Shown here one piece after another: positions 29,949-38,627 of a DNA stretch of 64,000 bases (its first letter is position 1; the number at the start of each line of letters is the position of its first letter). The translations under genes were made by a program, and so were the position numbers. The notes under the pieces were generated by a model. It was not told the origin of the DNA. It did not search any database and was given only the letters and a program-made list of their open reading frames with translations. The stretch comes from Streptomyces sp. NWU339 (GTDB lineage: Bacteria; Actinomycetota; Actinomycetes; Streptomycetales; Streptomycetaceae): NCBI RefSeq assembly GCF_003143855.1, contig NZ_QFRK01000009.1, positions 131,192 through 195,191 on the forward strand, in the 5' to 3' direction.

Positions 29949-30887
29949 TCAGGACGTGTGCGGGCAGTTGCCCCGTGCCTCCTCGATCGTCAGGCTCCGC
30001 TGCGGCAGCGGGCACAGGAACCGCTCGTAGCGGGTGTCGTTGTCGATGAACCGCTTCAGCCACGAGATGCTGTACTTCGCGATCGTGGTGTTGTTCGAGT
30101 TGGGCGTGAAGTGGGTGGCGTTGTTCAGTTCCAGGTAGGCCCGGTCGAGGGAGGACGGCAGACCGGTGTAGAGGGGCTCGGCGTGGGTGGAGACCGGGGC
30201 GATCGTGTCGCCGTCGGCCCCGAAGATCAGGGTCGGGGTGCGGACCTCGGGCCAGGTCTTGTCGAGGTTCCAGGGCGTCAACGGGATCGCCGCCTGCAGT
30301 GAGGGGCGGTCCTTCGCGGCTTCGAGGGTGCCGCCGCCGCCCATCGAGTGGCCCATGACGCCGAGGCGGCTGCTGTCGATACGGCTGCGGACCGCACTGC
30401 TCCGGGTCAGGTAGTCCAGCGCGGCCAGCAGCTGGTCACCGCGGGAGGCGGGCTGGTCGAGCGTGGTGTTCGTGTCGATGGTGAACACCACGAAGCCCTG
30501 CGAGGCCAGGCGCGGGCCCAGCCAGGCGATGGAGGACTGGTAGGCGGTGTAGCCGGGCGAGATGGCGATCGCGCCGAACGTTCCGTCAGCGGTGCTGTTC
30601 GGATAGTAGATGGTGCCTCCGCCGAATCCCCTCACGGAGAGCGAGGAGACGGATACGTCGGAGACGGAGTACGGGCCGCGCAGCGCCTCGATGCTGGATT
30701 CGGTCGGCGCCGGACCGCGCTCGTAGGGGTTGTCCGCGGCGTGGGCGCCGGGACCGGTGAGGGTGGTGAGGCCGACGACGGCGGCGACGGCTGCGGCCAG
30801 TCCGGCGAGCCGTCCGGTTCTGCCACGCCGGGTGCGGCCCGGGTGCGTGGTCACGGCCAAGGTGCTGGTGTGGGGGTGCTGCTGCAC
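29949..30887 (-). CDS. Secreted cutinase / polyester hydrolase of the TfCut2-PETase family
   Basis: 312 residues, alpha/beta hydrolase, exported by an Arg-rich signal (about 1-50, ending AHA). The mature part aligns in memory with Thermobifida cutinase TfCut2. The nucleophile is S181 in GHSMGGGG, the acid D227 in GADGDTIAP and the base H259 in NATHFTPN. Y113 in SPGYTAY is the oxyanion-region aromatic, W206 lies in LTPWN, and two C-terminal cysteines fit the family disulfide. TfCut2 has His after this Trp; here it is Asn207. Members hydrolyse cutin, triacylglycerols and some synthetic polyesters. GTG start at 30887 with GAGAGG upstream. Confidence 0.9.
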   Translation of the reverse strand: MQQHPHTSTLAVTTHPGRTRRGRTGRLAGLAAAVAAVVGLTTLTGPGAHAADNPYERGPAPTESSIEALRGPYSVSDVSVSSLSVRGFGGGTIYYPNSTADGTFGAIAISPGYTAYQSSIAWLGPRLASQGFVVFTIDTNTTLDQPASRGDQLLAALDYLTRSSAVRSRIDSSRLGVMGHSMGGGGTLEAAKDRPSLQAAIPLTPWNLDKTWPEVRTPTLIFGADGDTIAPVSTHAEPLYTGLPSSLDRAYLELNNATHFTPNSNNTTIAKYSISWLKRFIDNDTRYERFLCPLPQRSLTIEEARGNCPHTS

Positions 30888-31242
30888 GACGAGTGGTCCT
30901 CTCTGTCGCGGCGAGCCGCCCGGCGGCCGGTGCACGGGGTACGACGTGGGAGTGACCGTGCTCCGACCGTGGGCGCCGCCTCTGGGGCTGGCGGTTGCCA
31001 CTGTCGGTGCGGAGGGGGCCGGCGCGGACCGGCAATCTCACCGGTCTCGTTCCGCCGCCTCGTCGCGCCGCTCCCCAGGCCCGTCAGCCCCCTCCGTCGG
31101 CGGCCCACCGGGCGGCGGGGACCGCCGTGCGGGAACCCGAGCGCACTTGCCCGCGCTTCACCCGCATGGCTCTCTCCGGGAGTCGGTTCGGCCCGCGCCG
31201 TGCTCGGATGGAAGCGGCCTGCCTACCCGGAGGGAGCTGGGA
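30888..31242. other. Divergent intergenic region, cutinase / small Cys-rich protein
   Basis: 355 bases that must hold the promoters of the cutinase (leftward) and the small Cys/His-rich protein (rightward). I see no clear promoter pair, dyad or additional coding sequence; frames across it are Arg/Pro-rich. Confidence 0.45.
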
Positions 31243-31425
31243 ATGCACGAGATGTGGTGCGGTGCAGACACTTCGGGGGAGCCTGTGTGGCATGTCCTGA
31301 CCACGGACAAGAGGGCCACGTTGTGCGGGGTGGAGAAGGAGGAGGAGTCCCGTCGGCGCCACGCGACGGACCGCCACTGCTTTCCCTGCATGCAGTCGTT
31401 CCAGGAGGTCGTGGAAGCCCACTGA
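31243..31425 (+). CDS. Small Cys/His-rich protein, possible zinc binder
   Basis: 60 residues with ATG at 31243 behind GGAGGGAG. The order of potential metal ligands is C6, H17, C28, then H40, H44, C45 and C48 (the tail reads RHATDRHCFPCMQSF), which resembles a small treble-clef or zinc-ribbon protein. The centre is highly charged (VEKEEESRRR). It lacks a signal peptide or membrane segment. Similar short Streptomyces proteins exist but none I can name functionally. A strong hairpin follows 30 bases downstream. Confidence 0.7.
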   Translation: MHEMWCGADTSGEPVWHVLTTDKRATLCGVEKEEESRRRHATDRHCFPCMQSFQEVVEAH

Positions 31426-31455
31426 AACCGCCCGCCGTTCCCGTGAGGGACCTCT

Positions 31456-31494
31456 GCTCCCGGCGCGGCCGACGGCGCGGGCCGCGCCGGGAGC
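31456..31494. terminator. 15-bp stem-loop between convergent genes
   Basis: GCTCCCGGCGCGGCC (31456-31470) pairs exactly with 31480-31494 around a nine-base loop. It lies between the stop of the small Cys-rich gene and the stop of the CocE-like gene, so it marks the downstream end of the leftward catabolic operon. Confidence 0.75.
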
Positions 31495-31529
31495 GGATCG
31501 GTGGTACGCGCCCGTCCGCGCGGGCGGGG

Positions 31530-33266
31530 TCAGCGCGCGTCTGCCGCCGTGACCGTCGTGAACGGCAGCACGAGCCGGGAGGGGTGCGCGGCGTCACGGT
31601 AGATCTTGTGGGTGACGGGGCGGCCCACCGGCAGGTGGAAGGCGTCCGGCGGCAGCAGGGCGTTGTGCTCGTCGGCCAGCGGCTCGGCGTTGGAGAGCTC
31701 CACGACCAGCTTGTGGCCGGGCAGGAACGTCGCCGCGAACGGGTAGACGCGCAGCACGTACTCCTCGATCTTCCCCGGCTCGACCGGCACCGCACGCGTG
31801 TGCGGGTGGTAGGGGTCGCCCTCCGTGGTGCGCTCCTCGTCGAGTTCGCGGTGCGATGCCTTGAGGTAGGCGGTCGTGATGAGCTGGCGCTTGCCGTTCG
31901 GGGCCTCGTCCCACATGCGCAGGATGAAGTTCGTGTCGGGCTGGTCGATCTCCGCGAAGAGGTGCGCCGCGCCCTGACCGATCATCTCGGTGGGCTCGGT
32001 GAACGGCTCGGTGCTCCAGCTGAGCATCTCCACCTTGTCGGTCACCGTCAGCGGCGCCTGGTAGAAGCCGTCGGGGGCGGCGTACTCGGCGCCCATCGGC
32101 TCGGGCTCGAAGGAGAGCTTGCGGCGCGGGCGGAGGTAGAGCGCCTTGTGCTCCACCTCCTTCGGCGGCCACTGCGCCCCGGTGACGTACTCGCGCGAGC
32201 CCTCGACGTGGACGGTGACGGCGGGCTCGTCCATGACGCCGTTGTCGATGCCCTTGATCCAGTAGTCGTACCAGCGGAACATCTTGTCGTGCTCTTCGAT
32301 GAAGGGGCGCGACTGCATGGGCGGGTAGGGGCCGATGTCCAGCTTCTTGGGACCCTTGAGGCGGTTGAAGACCTCGATGGTGCCGTCCACCGTCCAGCCG
32401 CGGCCCTGGTCGATCTGGAGCCAGACGGGGATGTCGATGTTCGGTGCGAGGGTGACCGGGTTGCGCTCCTCGTACCACTCGCCGTCGACCTCGTTCATCA
32501 CGATGTCGAACCAGGCCTCGTGGTTCTTCGGGTAGTTCAGCACGTGGACCAGGTTCGGCCAGGCGGCCACGTCCGGGTCCTTCAGTCGCTCGGCGACGCG
32601 CTCCTTGATCTCCTCGGGGGAGAAGGTCTCCAGCATGCGGGACTTGACGCCGTCGGTGAAGGCCCAGCCGGAGTCGCCACCGCGCCCCTCACGGGCGGCG
32701 CGCGGCATGAACCACATGACGCCACCGTGGTAGGTGGTCTCGTAGAAGTCGTAGTGGCCGCCGCTGACGAAGATCGCCTTGAGGCTCGGCGGCCGCTCGG
32801 CCGCCGCCAGCACCTGCATCGAGCCGAAGTAGGAGATGCCGATCATGCCGACGTTTCCGTCGCACCACGGCTGCCGGGCGACCCACTCGATGAAGTCGTA
32901 CGCGTCCTGGCCGAGCGGGACGCCACCGGCGTTGTAGTTGCCGATGTGCTCGCCCTCGGAGGCGCCGGAGCCGCGCAGGTCGCCGATGACGTGGACGTAG
33001 TCCTCCTGGACGACGCGCGCGATGTCACCGGCCTCGATGCAGCCGTCCCACATCGGGCTGGGGCGCCGCTGCGGTGGCGTGGTGAGGGCGAGGGCCTGCA
33101 GCTCCTTGCCGTACGGGCTGAGCGCCACGAGCGCCGGACGCGGCTTGTCCTCGACGCCGCTGTAGGTGTCGGCCGCCAGCATGGCACCGTCGCGCATCGG
33201 GATCCGGAGATCCTTGCGGACGGCGATCTTCTGCCCGCCCGCCTGGATCGTCTGGAAGTCAGTCAT
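31530..33266 (-). CDS. CocE/NonD-family alpha/beta hydrolase (X-Pro dipeptidyl-peptidase-like)
   Basis: 578 residues, cytoplasmic. Members cleave esters or amides (cocaine esterase, alpha-amino acid ester hydrolases). The nucleophile is S145 in GISYFGS. The downstream GPYPP...DYWIKGIDNGVMDEP segment and the C-terminal jelly-roll (from about 350, with FLPGHKLVVELSNAEP) are typical. It is the last gene of the leftward cluster, and its ATG overlaps the MBL hydrolase stop (ATGA), with GGAGGAG upstream. It probably opens an ester or amide bond late in the pathway; substrate unknown. Confidence 0.87.
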   Translation of the reverse strand: MTDFQTIQAGGQKIAVRKDLRIPMRDGAMLAADTYSGVEDKPRPALVALSPYGKELQALALTTPPQRRPSPMWDGCIEAGDIARVVQEDYVHVIGDLRGSGASEGEHIGNYNAGGVPLGQDAYDFIEWVARQPWCDGNVGMIGISYFGSMQVLAAAERPPSLKAIFVSGGHYDFYETTYHGGVMWFMPRAAREGRGGDSGWAFTDGVKSRMLETFSPEEIKERVAERLKDPDVAAWPNLVHVLNYPKNHEAWFDIVMNEVDGEWYEERNPVTLAPNIDIPVWLQIDQGRGWTVDGTIEVFNRLKGPKKLDIGPYPPMQSRPFIEEHDKMFRWYDYWIKGIDNGVMDEPAVTVHVEGSREYVTGAQWPPKEVEHKALYLRPRRKLSFEPEPMGAEYAAPDGFYQAPLTVTDKVEMLSWSTEPFTEPTEMIGQGAAHLFAEIDQPDTNFILRMWDEAPNGKRQLITTAYLKASHRELDEERTTEGDPYHPHTRAVPVEPGKIEEYVLRVYPFAATFLPGHKLVVELSNAEPLADEHNALLPPDAFHLPVGRPVTHKIYRDAAHPSRLVLPFTTVTAADAR

Positions 33267-34258
33267 GAGTGTGAAGCTCCTCCGGGGGCCTGGGGGGCGT
33301 CCCCCAGGACAGTGCGGTACAAGTTCTGGTCGAGGTGCGTGCGGTAGCCGTGCATCGACGTGAAGAACGGCGACGGCTCGAGCGTGGGGTCGCCGGTGTA
33401 GCCGAGCTCCTCGGCGGCGCGGGCGAACGGGGAGTACGGCGAATCCGTCTCCTCCAGGCCGGCCCGCAGGCAGCCGCAGGCGGCGTCGGCGACCCGGCCC
33501 TCGACAGCGAGGCTCTGGTCGATGGCCTCCCGGGCCTGTACGGCGTCGAGCTCGACGCCGTACGGCGTGCCGTCCGCGCGGCGGTAGGGGTGCCCGAGGT
33601 ACAGCCGCTGCGGACGGATCTCGTCCCGCAGGTACTCGAGACTGGTGCGGTAGGCGACCGGGTCCGTGTAGCCCGGGAAGCCGTTGGCGGCCCCGTGGAC
33701 CTGCACGGAGTCGCCGACGAACACCGAGCGCTGTCCGTCGACGACGTAGGCGACCGATCCGGGCGTGTGGCCCGGGATCGAGTGCGCCGAGACGGTGACG
33801 CCGCCGCCCAGCGAGATGGTCTCGCCGCCCTTGAGGAGCAGGGTGGGCTCCATCTCGCCGGAGATGACGGCCTGCGCGGCGGCCGTCACCTTCGCCTCTC
33901 CCTCCGGGTCGCCCAGGTACCGGCCCCGTCCCGCGAGGTACTCCTCCACGTGGGCCCGCCGCGAGCGGAGCATCGGGGCGTCGGCCTCGTGGATCACCAC
34001 CTGTGCGCGCCGGCCGGTGAGCTCCCACAGGGCGTGCGCCCCGCCGACGTGGTCGATGTGACCGTGGGTCAGCAGGATCCAGCGCACGTCCTCGATGCGG
34101 CGCCCGATCGCCTCGAGCGCGGGAACCATCCCTTCGGCGGGCGAGGAGGCGATCCCGGTGTCGACGACGGCCGGCTCGGGTGCGTCGATGAAGAAGCTGT
34201 AGAGACCGAACCGGCCCCACGGGGAAACCAGGGGATGGACGGTGGCTGCGTGCGTCAT
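33263..34258 (-). CDS. MBL-fold metallo-hydrolase
   Basis: 331 residues with the metallo-beta-lactamase motif THGHIDH (H65, H67, D69, H70), then SIPGHTPGS and the VFVGDS metal-bridging Asp, then LGHPYR. All residues for a dinuclear zinc site are present. The C-terminal third (from about 215) is longer than in glyoxalase-II and unassigned. It could be a lactonase or thioesterase, which fits a pathway with phosphotriesterase-like lactonase homologues, but that is inference. Overlaps the CocE gene by four bases; 34 bases separate it from the HSL esterase stop. Confidence 0.88.
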   Translation of the reverse strand: MTHAATVHPLVSPWGRFGLYSFFIDAPEPAVVDTGIASSPAEGMVPALEAIGRRIEDVRWILLTHGHIDHVGGAHALWELTGRRAQVVIHEADAPMLRSRRAHVEEYLAGRGRYLGDPEGEAKVTAAAQAVISGEMEPTLLLKGGETISLGGGVTVSAHSIPGHTPGSVAYVVDGQRSVFVGDSVQVHGAANGFPGYTDPVAYRTSLEYLRDEIRPQRLYLGHPYRRADGTPYGVELDAVQAREAIDQSLAVEGRVADAACGCLRAGLEETDSPYSPFARAAEELGYTGDPTLEPSPFFTSMHGYRTHLDQNLYRTVLGDAPQAPGGASHS

Positions 34259-34292
34259 GGCCCTCTTTCTGTGCTCGTACGCGGTCGCCGGG

Positions 34293-35216
34293 TCAGCTCC
34301 GGCCGAGGAAGTCGCGCGTCTCGGCGAAGACCCTGTGGTATTCCGGGATCCAGGAGAAGTGCTGGACGAATCCGTGGCCCGCTCCCTCGTACCGGCTCAC
34401 CGTCGCCTCCACGCCGGCCTCCCGCAGCCGCCGGCCGTAGAGTTCGCCCTCGTCGCGCATCGGGTCGTACTCCGCGGTGACCACGAGGGCCGGCGGCAGC
34501 CCGGTGAGGTCCGCCCGCTTGATCGGCGAGACGAGCGGATCCGCGGGATCGGCGCCGCTGTCGATGTAGAAGGCGTTGAAGGGCTTCAGCCCCGCCGTCT
34601 CCAGGCCGTAGCCCACGGCGTTCTCCCGCAGCGAGGCATAGCGGTCGACGTCGAAGTCCAGGTCCAGCGAGGGGTAGTAGAGGATCTGGTGCGTGATCCG
34701 GTCGAAGCCGTCGTCGTGTGCCCTGGCCGCGACCGCGGCGACGAAGTTGCCGCCGGAGCTGTCGCCGGCGACGGCGAGCGTCGTGCCGTCCCAAGCCAGG
34801 CTCTCACCCTCCTCGGCGACCCACCGCACGACCGCGTAGCAGTCGTCGAGACCGGCGGGGAAGGCGGCCTCGGGCGCCAGGCGGAAGCCGACGGAGACGA
34901 CCTTGAGCCCGGTCTCCTTCGCCAGCGAGCGCGCGACGTGGTCGTGCGTCTCCAGGCTGCCGAGGAAGAACGCGCCACCGTGGAAGTAGACCAGCACGCC
35001 GTGGCGGTCGGCCTCGGCCGGCGTGTAGATCCGCACCGGTACCTCGCCCGACGCCGTCCGCGCGGTCACGTCCTCGACCGCGTGGAGCGGCAGGCGCTCC
35101 TCGGGCGGAGCGACGTGCGCCTCGTCCCCGGCGCGCATGGCGACCGGGTCGAGCGGGCCCTCGGGCGGGGTCGGCAGACCGGCGAGGAACTTGGCGATCT
35201 CAGGATGCAGGGGCAT
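34293..35216 (-). CDS. Alpha/beta hydrolase, hormone-sensitive-lipase type esterase
   Basis: 307 residues of the bacterial HSL (family IV) esterases. The oxyanion-hole motif is HGGAF (79-83), the nucleophile S153 in GDSSGG, the acid is in EYDPMRDEG and the base in GAGHGFVQHF. No signal peptide, so it acts on intracellular short-chain esters. ATG at 35216 has AAGGAG eight bases upstream. The FAD monooxygenase stop is only four bases ahead, so they are co-transcribed. Confidence 0.9.
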   Translation of the reverse strand: MPLHPEIAKFLAGLPTPPEGPLDPVAMRAGDEAHVAPPEERLPLHAVEDVTARTASGEVPVRIYTPAEADRHGVLVYFHGGAFFLGSLETHDHVARSLAKETGLKVVSVGFRLAPEAAFPAGLDDCYAVVRWVAEEGESLAWDGTTLAVAGDSSGGNFVAAVAARAHDDGFDRITHQILYYPSLDLDFDVDRYASLRENAVGYGLETAGLKPFNAFYIDSGADPADPLVSPIKRADLTGLPPALVVTAEYDPMRDEGELYGRRLREAGVEATVSRYEGAGHGFVQHFSWIPEYHRVFAETRDFLGRS

Positions 35217-35220
35217 GGTG

Positions 35221-36336
35221 TTACTCCTTCGGGGCGGCGGCCGCAGGCTTCTGGCCGGGGAAGACGTCGTCGATCTCTTCGGCGCTCCACCCCTGACGCG
35301 AGATGGCCTGCAGCTTGTCGGTCTCCGGCTTGCGGGTGGCCTGGTACTGGGCCAGCGCTTCCTTCAGGGAGTCCGCGTCCCGCAGGGCGTCGGCGAGCGC
35401 GCCGGCGTCCTCGATGGCGGAGTTCGCGCCCTGGCCCTGGTGGTGCAGCATCGAGTGGGCGGCGTCGCCCACCAGGACGACGGAGTCCGAGTGCCACGTG
35501 TCGACCGGGTCGATGTCGTAGACCGCTCGGATGTTCACGGTCTTCATGTCGAGGTCACGCGTGATGCTGACGAGGCGCTCGTCGAAGCCCTCCACCGTCG
35601 CCAGCATGTCCTCCTTCGTGTTCTGCGGGTTCCAGGTGCTGTCCGGGCACAGGGCGGTGATGTCGAACGACACCTGGCCGCGGTGGCGCAGCGGCAGCAG
35701 GTAGATCTTCGTGCCCCTGCCGATGTACATCCGCAGGTTGTCGTCGGTGACCATCCCGTGGGCGTCGTCGACGGAGATGACGGCGCGGTAGGCGTGCTCG
35801 CCCGAGAACACCGGGCCCTTGTCGCTGAACAGCTGGTGGCGCACCACCGACTTGATGCCGTCGGCACCGACGACCAGGTCGGCCTCGATGGTCTTGCCGT
35901 TCGCGAAGGTGAGGACGGAGCGGTCGCCGTCGTCCTGGATGCTCTCCAGCTTGTGCCCGAGGTGCACCATGCCCTCGGGCAGCACGCCCAGGAGGGCTTC
36001 GATGAAGTCACCGCGGTGGATCAGATGGGTGTGGGTCTGCTCGCCGGAGGCCGGCCACGCCTCTTTCATGATCGGGTCACCGGTGGCCGTGAGGATCTCG
36101 AAGTACTCGCTCGGCGAGCTCACCTTCGCGATCGCGTCGAAGATCCCCCACTCGCGGAAACGGTTCATGGTGGAGGGCCGCAGACCGATGCCGGCGCCGA
36201 CCTCCCGGATCTGGGTCGCCTGCTCGTAGACGTCGACGTCGGCACCGAGCAGGCTGAGGGCCTTGGCCGCCGCCGCGCCGCCGTAGCCCGCTCCGACGAT
36301 GGCGATCTTCAGGTTCTTCAGTTCTGAGGTCTGCAT
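35221..36336 (-). CDS. FAD-dependent aromatic-ring monooxygenase (NicC/UbiH-like)
   Basis: 371 residues of the class-A flavoprotein hydroxylases. The dinucleotide-binding GAGYGG is at 15-20, the DG fingerprint in VVGADGIKSVVR, and the GD motif in VVLVGDAAHSMLHHQGQG. The overall look, including HRGDFIEALL, resembles 6-hydroxynicotinate 3-monooxygenase and salicylate hydroxylase. It would use NAD(P)H and oxygen to hydroxylate an aromatic or heteroaromatic ring, possibly with decarboxylation. It sits between the phosphotriesterase-like pair and the esterases in one operon. Substrate not deducible. Confidence 0.88.
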   Translation of the reverse strand: MQTSELKNLKIAIVGAGYGGAAAAKALSLLGADVDVYEQATQIREVGAGIGLRPSTMNRFREWGIFDAIAKVSSPSEYFEILTATGDPIMKEAWPASGEQTHTHLIHRGDFIEALLGVLPEGMVHLGHKLESIQDDGDRSVLTFANGKTIEADLVVGADGIKSVVRHQLFSDKGPVFSGEHAYRAVISVDDAHGMVTDDNLRMYIGRGTKIYLLPLRHRGQVSFDITALCPDSTWNPQNTKEDMLATVEGFDERLVSITRDLDMKTVNIRAVYDIDPVDTWHSDSVVLVGDAAHSMLHHQGQGANSAIEDAGALADALRDADSLKEALAQYQATRKPETDKLQAISRQGWSAEEIDDVFPGQKPAAAAPKE

Positions 36337-36380
36337 GGTGGTTCTCTCTGATTCTGGAGGGGCAGAAAAGCGCTGAAGGA

Positions 36381-37349
36381 TCAGGAGGACTTCCGGAGGG
36401 TGAGGAAGTCGGCCGGGTTGTCGACGAAGATCGTCTTGATCGCGGCCTCGTCGAGACCGGCGGTGCGGAGGTCCGGGATGAGGTCCTCGAAGATGTAGTT
36501 GACGGTGTGGCCCTTCACGCCCGGCCAGCCCAGGGGGCTGCAGTTGGCGTCGGCGGAGGCGAGGACCTGGTGCAGCCGGCCGTCGCCGATGAACCGGAGG
36601 AAGTGGTCCAGCCGCTCCTGGCGGGGGCGGGCCCAGAACGGCGGGTCCGGCAGCTCGGTCTCGTAGCCGAAGGTGTCGAAGCCGATGCGCCCGCCCTGCT
36701 CCGCGATCCAGACGTCGCGCGTCTTGTCGGCGTTCACGCCGTCGTCGACGTGCCCGAACAGGACGCGGTCCAGGGGAAGGCCCTCTTCGTTGAAGATCGC
36801 GACCGCGTTCTCGGCGTCGATCGCGAGGTGGGTCAGGATCGGCACGCCCGTGGTGAGCGAGGCGCGGGCCGCGGCCCGGTAGATGCGCTTGTCCAGGTCC
36901 GTCATGCGGCCGCCACGGCTCACCCCGACCTTGATGACACCGGCGAGGCTGCCGGTGTCGCCGATACCGACGGTGATCTCGTGGACGAACTGGCGGGTCA
37001 GGTAGTCCACGTCGGCCCGGGCGAAGTGCGGCAGGGCGGTGTCACCGCCGACGAAGCCGGTGCAGGCGACGATGTGGACGCCGGTCTTCGCGGACAGCGA
37101 CTTGTAGTAGTCGACGTCGCGGCCGTTGCAGATCCCGGTCGCGTCGACGAAGGTGCCGCCGCCCAGCTCGTGGAACCTGCGCAGCTTCGGGACGGTCTCC
37201 TCGTACCGCTGCTCGGGGGTCTTCCACCACTTCGTGTCCAGCTCGGAGCCGGGCATGCCGTAGCCAATGTGCTCGTGGATGGCCACGAGACCCAGTTCCT
37301 CTGCCGGGATCGGCCCCAGGACAGTGTTCACTCTCGACACAACACTCAC
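36381..37349 (-). CDS. Phosphotriesterase-family hydrolase, complete metal site
   Basis: 322 residues of the PTE/lactonase branch of the amidohydrolase superfamily. All six binuclear-site ligands are visible: H25 and H27 (AIHEHIG), the carbamylated K139 (GVIKVG), H173 (ILTHLA), H199 (FGHVDD) and D266 (ASADAN). The VNTVLGPIPAEELG opening is the family N-terminus. Natural substrates of such proteins are often lactones, including acyl-homoserine lactones. The GTG at 37349 or the GTG at 37340 (better spaced from AAAGGTG) could be the start. Paired with a second, metal-less copy just upstream. Confidence 0.9.
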   Translation of the reverse strand: MSVVSRVNTVLGPIPAEELGLVAIHEHIGYGMPGSELDTKWWKTPEQRYEETVPKLRRFHELGGGTFVDATGICNGRDVDYYKSLSAKTGVHIVACTGFVGGDTALPHFARADVDYLTRQFVHEITVGIGDTGSLAGVIKVGVSRGGRMTDLDKRIYRAAARASLTTGVPILTHLAIDAENAVAIFNEEGLPLDRVLFGHVDDGVNADKTRDVWIAEQGGRIGFDTFGYETELPDPPFWARPRQERLDHFLRFIGDGRLHQVLASADANCSPLGWPGVKGHTVNYIFEDLIPDLRTAGLDEAAIKTIFVDNPADFLTLRKSS

Positions 37350-37389
37350 CTTTGCTGAAGAAACTCGATGGTCGTTCGTGCCGGCGCGC

Positions 37390-38364
37390 TCAGCGCGTCG
37401 ACAGCAGGTCGCGCGGGTTCTCCACGAGGATCCGCTGCGTGTCCTCGTCGCTGAGACCCCGTGCCTTCAGGAGCGGGACGAAGGTGGTCAGGACGTAGCT
37501 GTACGGGAGGTCGTTGCCGGGGTGGCCCTTCGCCACGCCGGTCGCGTTGCTCGAGAGCAGGACCCGGTTGCCGAAGCCGGCCCGCACCAGGTCGGCGACC
37601 AGGTCGGCGCGCTCGGCGTCGGTGATGTGGGCCTCGTCCTCCACACCGACGTGGTCGAGCGCGACGTGGGCGCCGCGGCGGGCGATCTCGAGGGGGGCGT
37701 CGGTGGCGACGGCGTCCTTGCGGTCGAGTCCGCCGACGACGACGCGGTCGGCCGGAAGCTTCTCGTCCAGGACGACGTCGAGGTCGTGGACGGCGTCGCT
37801 CCCGTAGCGGACGGAGACCGCGACGCCGGTGCTCAGGGCGGCCCGCGCCGCGCCGCGGAACAGGCTCTCGTCGGTCGCGGTCATGCCCTCGAGGGTCGCG
37901 GTGGTGGCCACCAGGCCGGCGGCGCCGCGGCGCTCCACGCGGGGGACCACCATGCCCTCGGTGACCTCCTTGGCGAAGAGGTCGGCGAACTTCTCGGCCG
38001 ACCACGGTGTCGGCGGGTTGGTCTGCGGCGTGAGGAAGTAGCCGCCGAGCAGTTCCTCCGGGCCCTGCCCCGTAGAGGCGACGATGTGCACGCCGGTCGT
38101 GCGGGAGAGGGCCTCGTACAGCCGGACGTCCCGGCCGTGGAACATGCCGGTGCTGTCGACGATCGTGCCGCCGCCGTGGGCGCGGAAGTCCTTCAGCTTC
38201 GCGGCGAGGGTCTCGAAGATCTCGGCGCGGTCGATGGTGATGTCGTACGCGTGCTCGGCACCCGGGACCACGGAGAGCAGGGCCTCGTGGACCGCGACGA
38301 CGCCCAGCTGCTCGGTCGGCACCGGGCCCAGAACGGTGTTGACGGTGTTGCTCTTGACGCTCAT
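37390..38364 (-). CDS. Phosphotriesterase-family paralogue lacking the metal site (predicted pseudoenzyme)
   Basis: 324 residues that align with the next gene over the full length, from VNTVLGPVPTEQLG to the terminal ENPRDLL. Of the six metal ligands only the first His remains (H26). The others are A28 (was His), A153 (was the carbamylated Lys), R186 (was His), G212 (was His) and N273 (was Asp). The frame is intact and the fold core (GGGTIVDSTG, TGVHIVASTG) is conserved, so it is not simply a decayed gene. A structural or regulatory partner of the active paralogue is the simplest reading. ATG at 38364 with GAGGG upstream. Confidence 0.88.
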   Translation of the reverse strand: MSVKSNTVNTVLGPVPTEQLGVVAVHEALLSVVPGAEHAYDITIDRAEIFETLAAKLKDFRAHGGGTIVDSTGMFHGRDVRLYEALSRTTGVHIVASTGQGPEELLGGYFLTPQTNPPTPWSAEKFADLFAKEVTEGMVVPRVERRGAAGLVATTATLEGMTATDESLFRGAARAALSTGVAVSVRYGSDAVHDLDVVLDEKLPADRVVVGGLDRKDAVATDAPLEIARRGAHVALDHVGVEDEAHITDAERADLVADLVRAGFGNRVLLSSNATGVAKGHPGNDLPYSYVLTTFVPLLKARGLSDEDTQRILVENPRDLLSTR

Positions 38365-38415
38365 GCCTGCCCTCACGTGTTCAGGTGGGGTGCACAGCAC
38401 CCTGTGGCTGCTGGC

Positions 38416-38445
38416 ACAGTATCGATTCGGTTTACATAGCGTCAA
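38416..38445 (-). promoter_or_regulatory. Promoter and LysR-type site of the phosphotriesterase operon
   Basis: On the minus strand TTGACG (38445-38440) and TACTGT (38421-38416), 18 bases apart, form a good housekeeping promoter about 50 bases before the first phosphotriesterase-like gene. TTACATAGCGTCA (38432-38444, plus-strand reading) is a T-N11-A LysR-type site overlapping the -35 region. Confidence 0.6.
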
Positions 38446-38627
38446 TGAAATGAACGACACGTAAAACGATGTGCGGGGAACAGGACGGACAAACCGGGAC
38501 TCCCCGCCCGGCGCCGCACGTCAAGGCCGTTCGGGGGGCGCCGGCCTCGCCGTCGACGCCGTCGCGGACATCGCGGATATGGCAGATATGACGGATGCAG
38601 AGGATGTGAAGGAGAGCGTTGGCGGCG

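Noticed and set aside
30348..33347. A 999-codon plus-strand frame opposite the CocE and cutinase genes
   Set aside because: It spans the antisense of two real genes and an intergenic region, and its translation lacks any motif.
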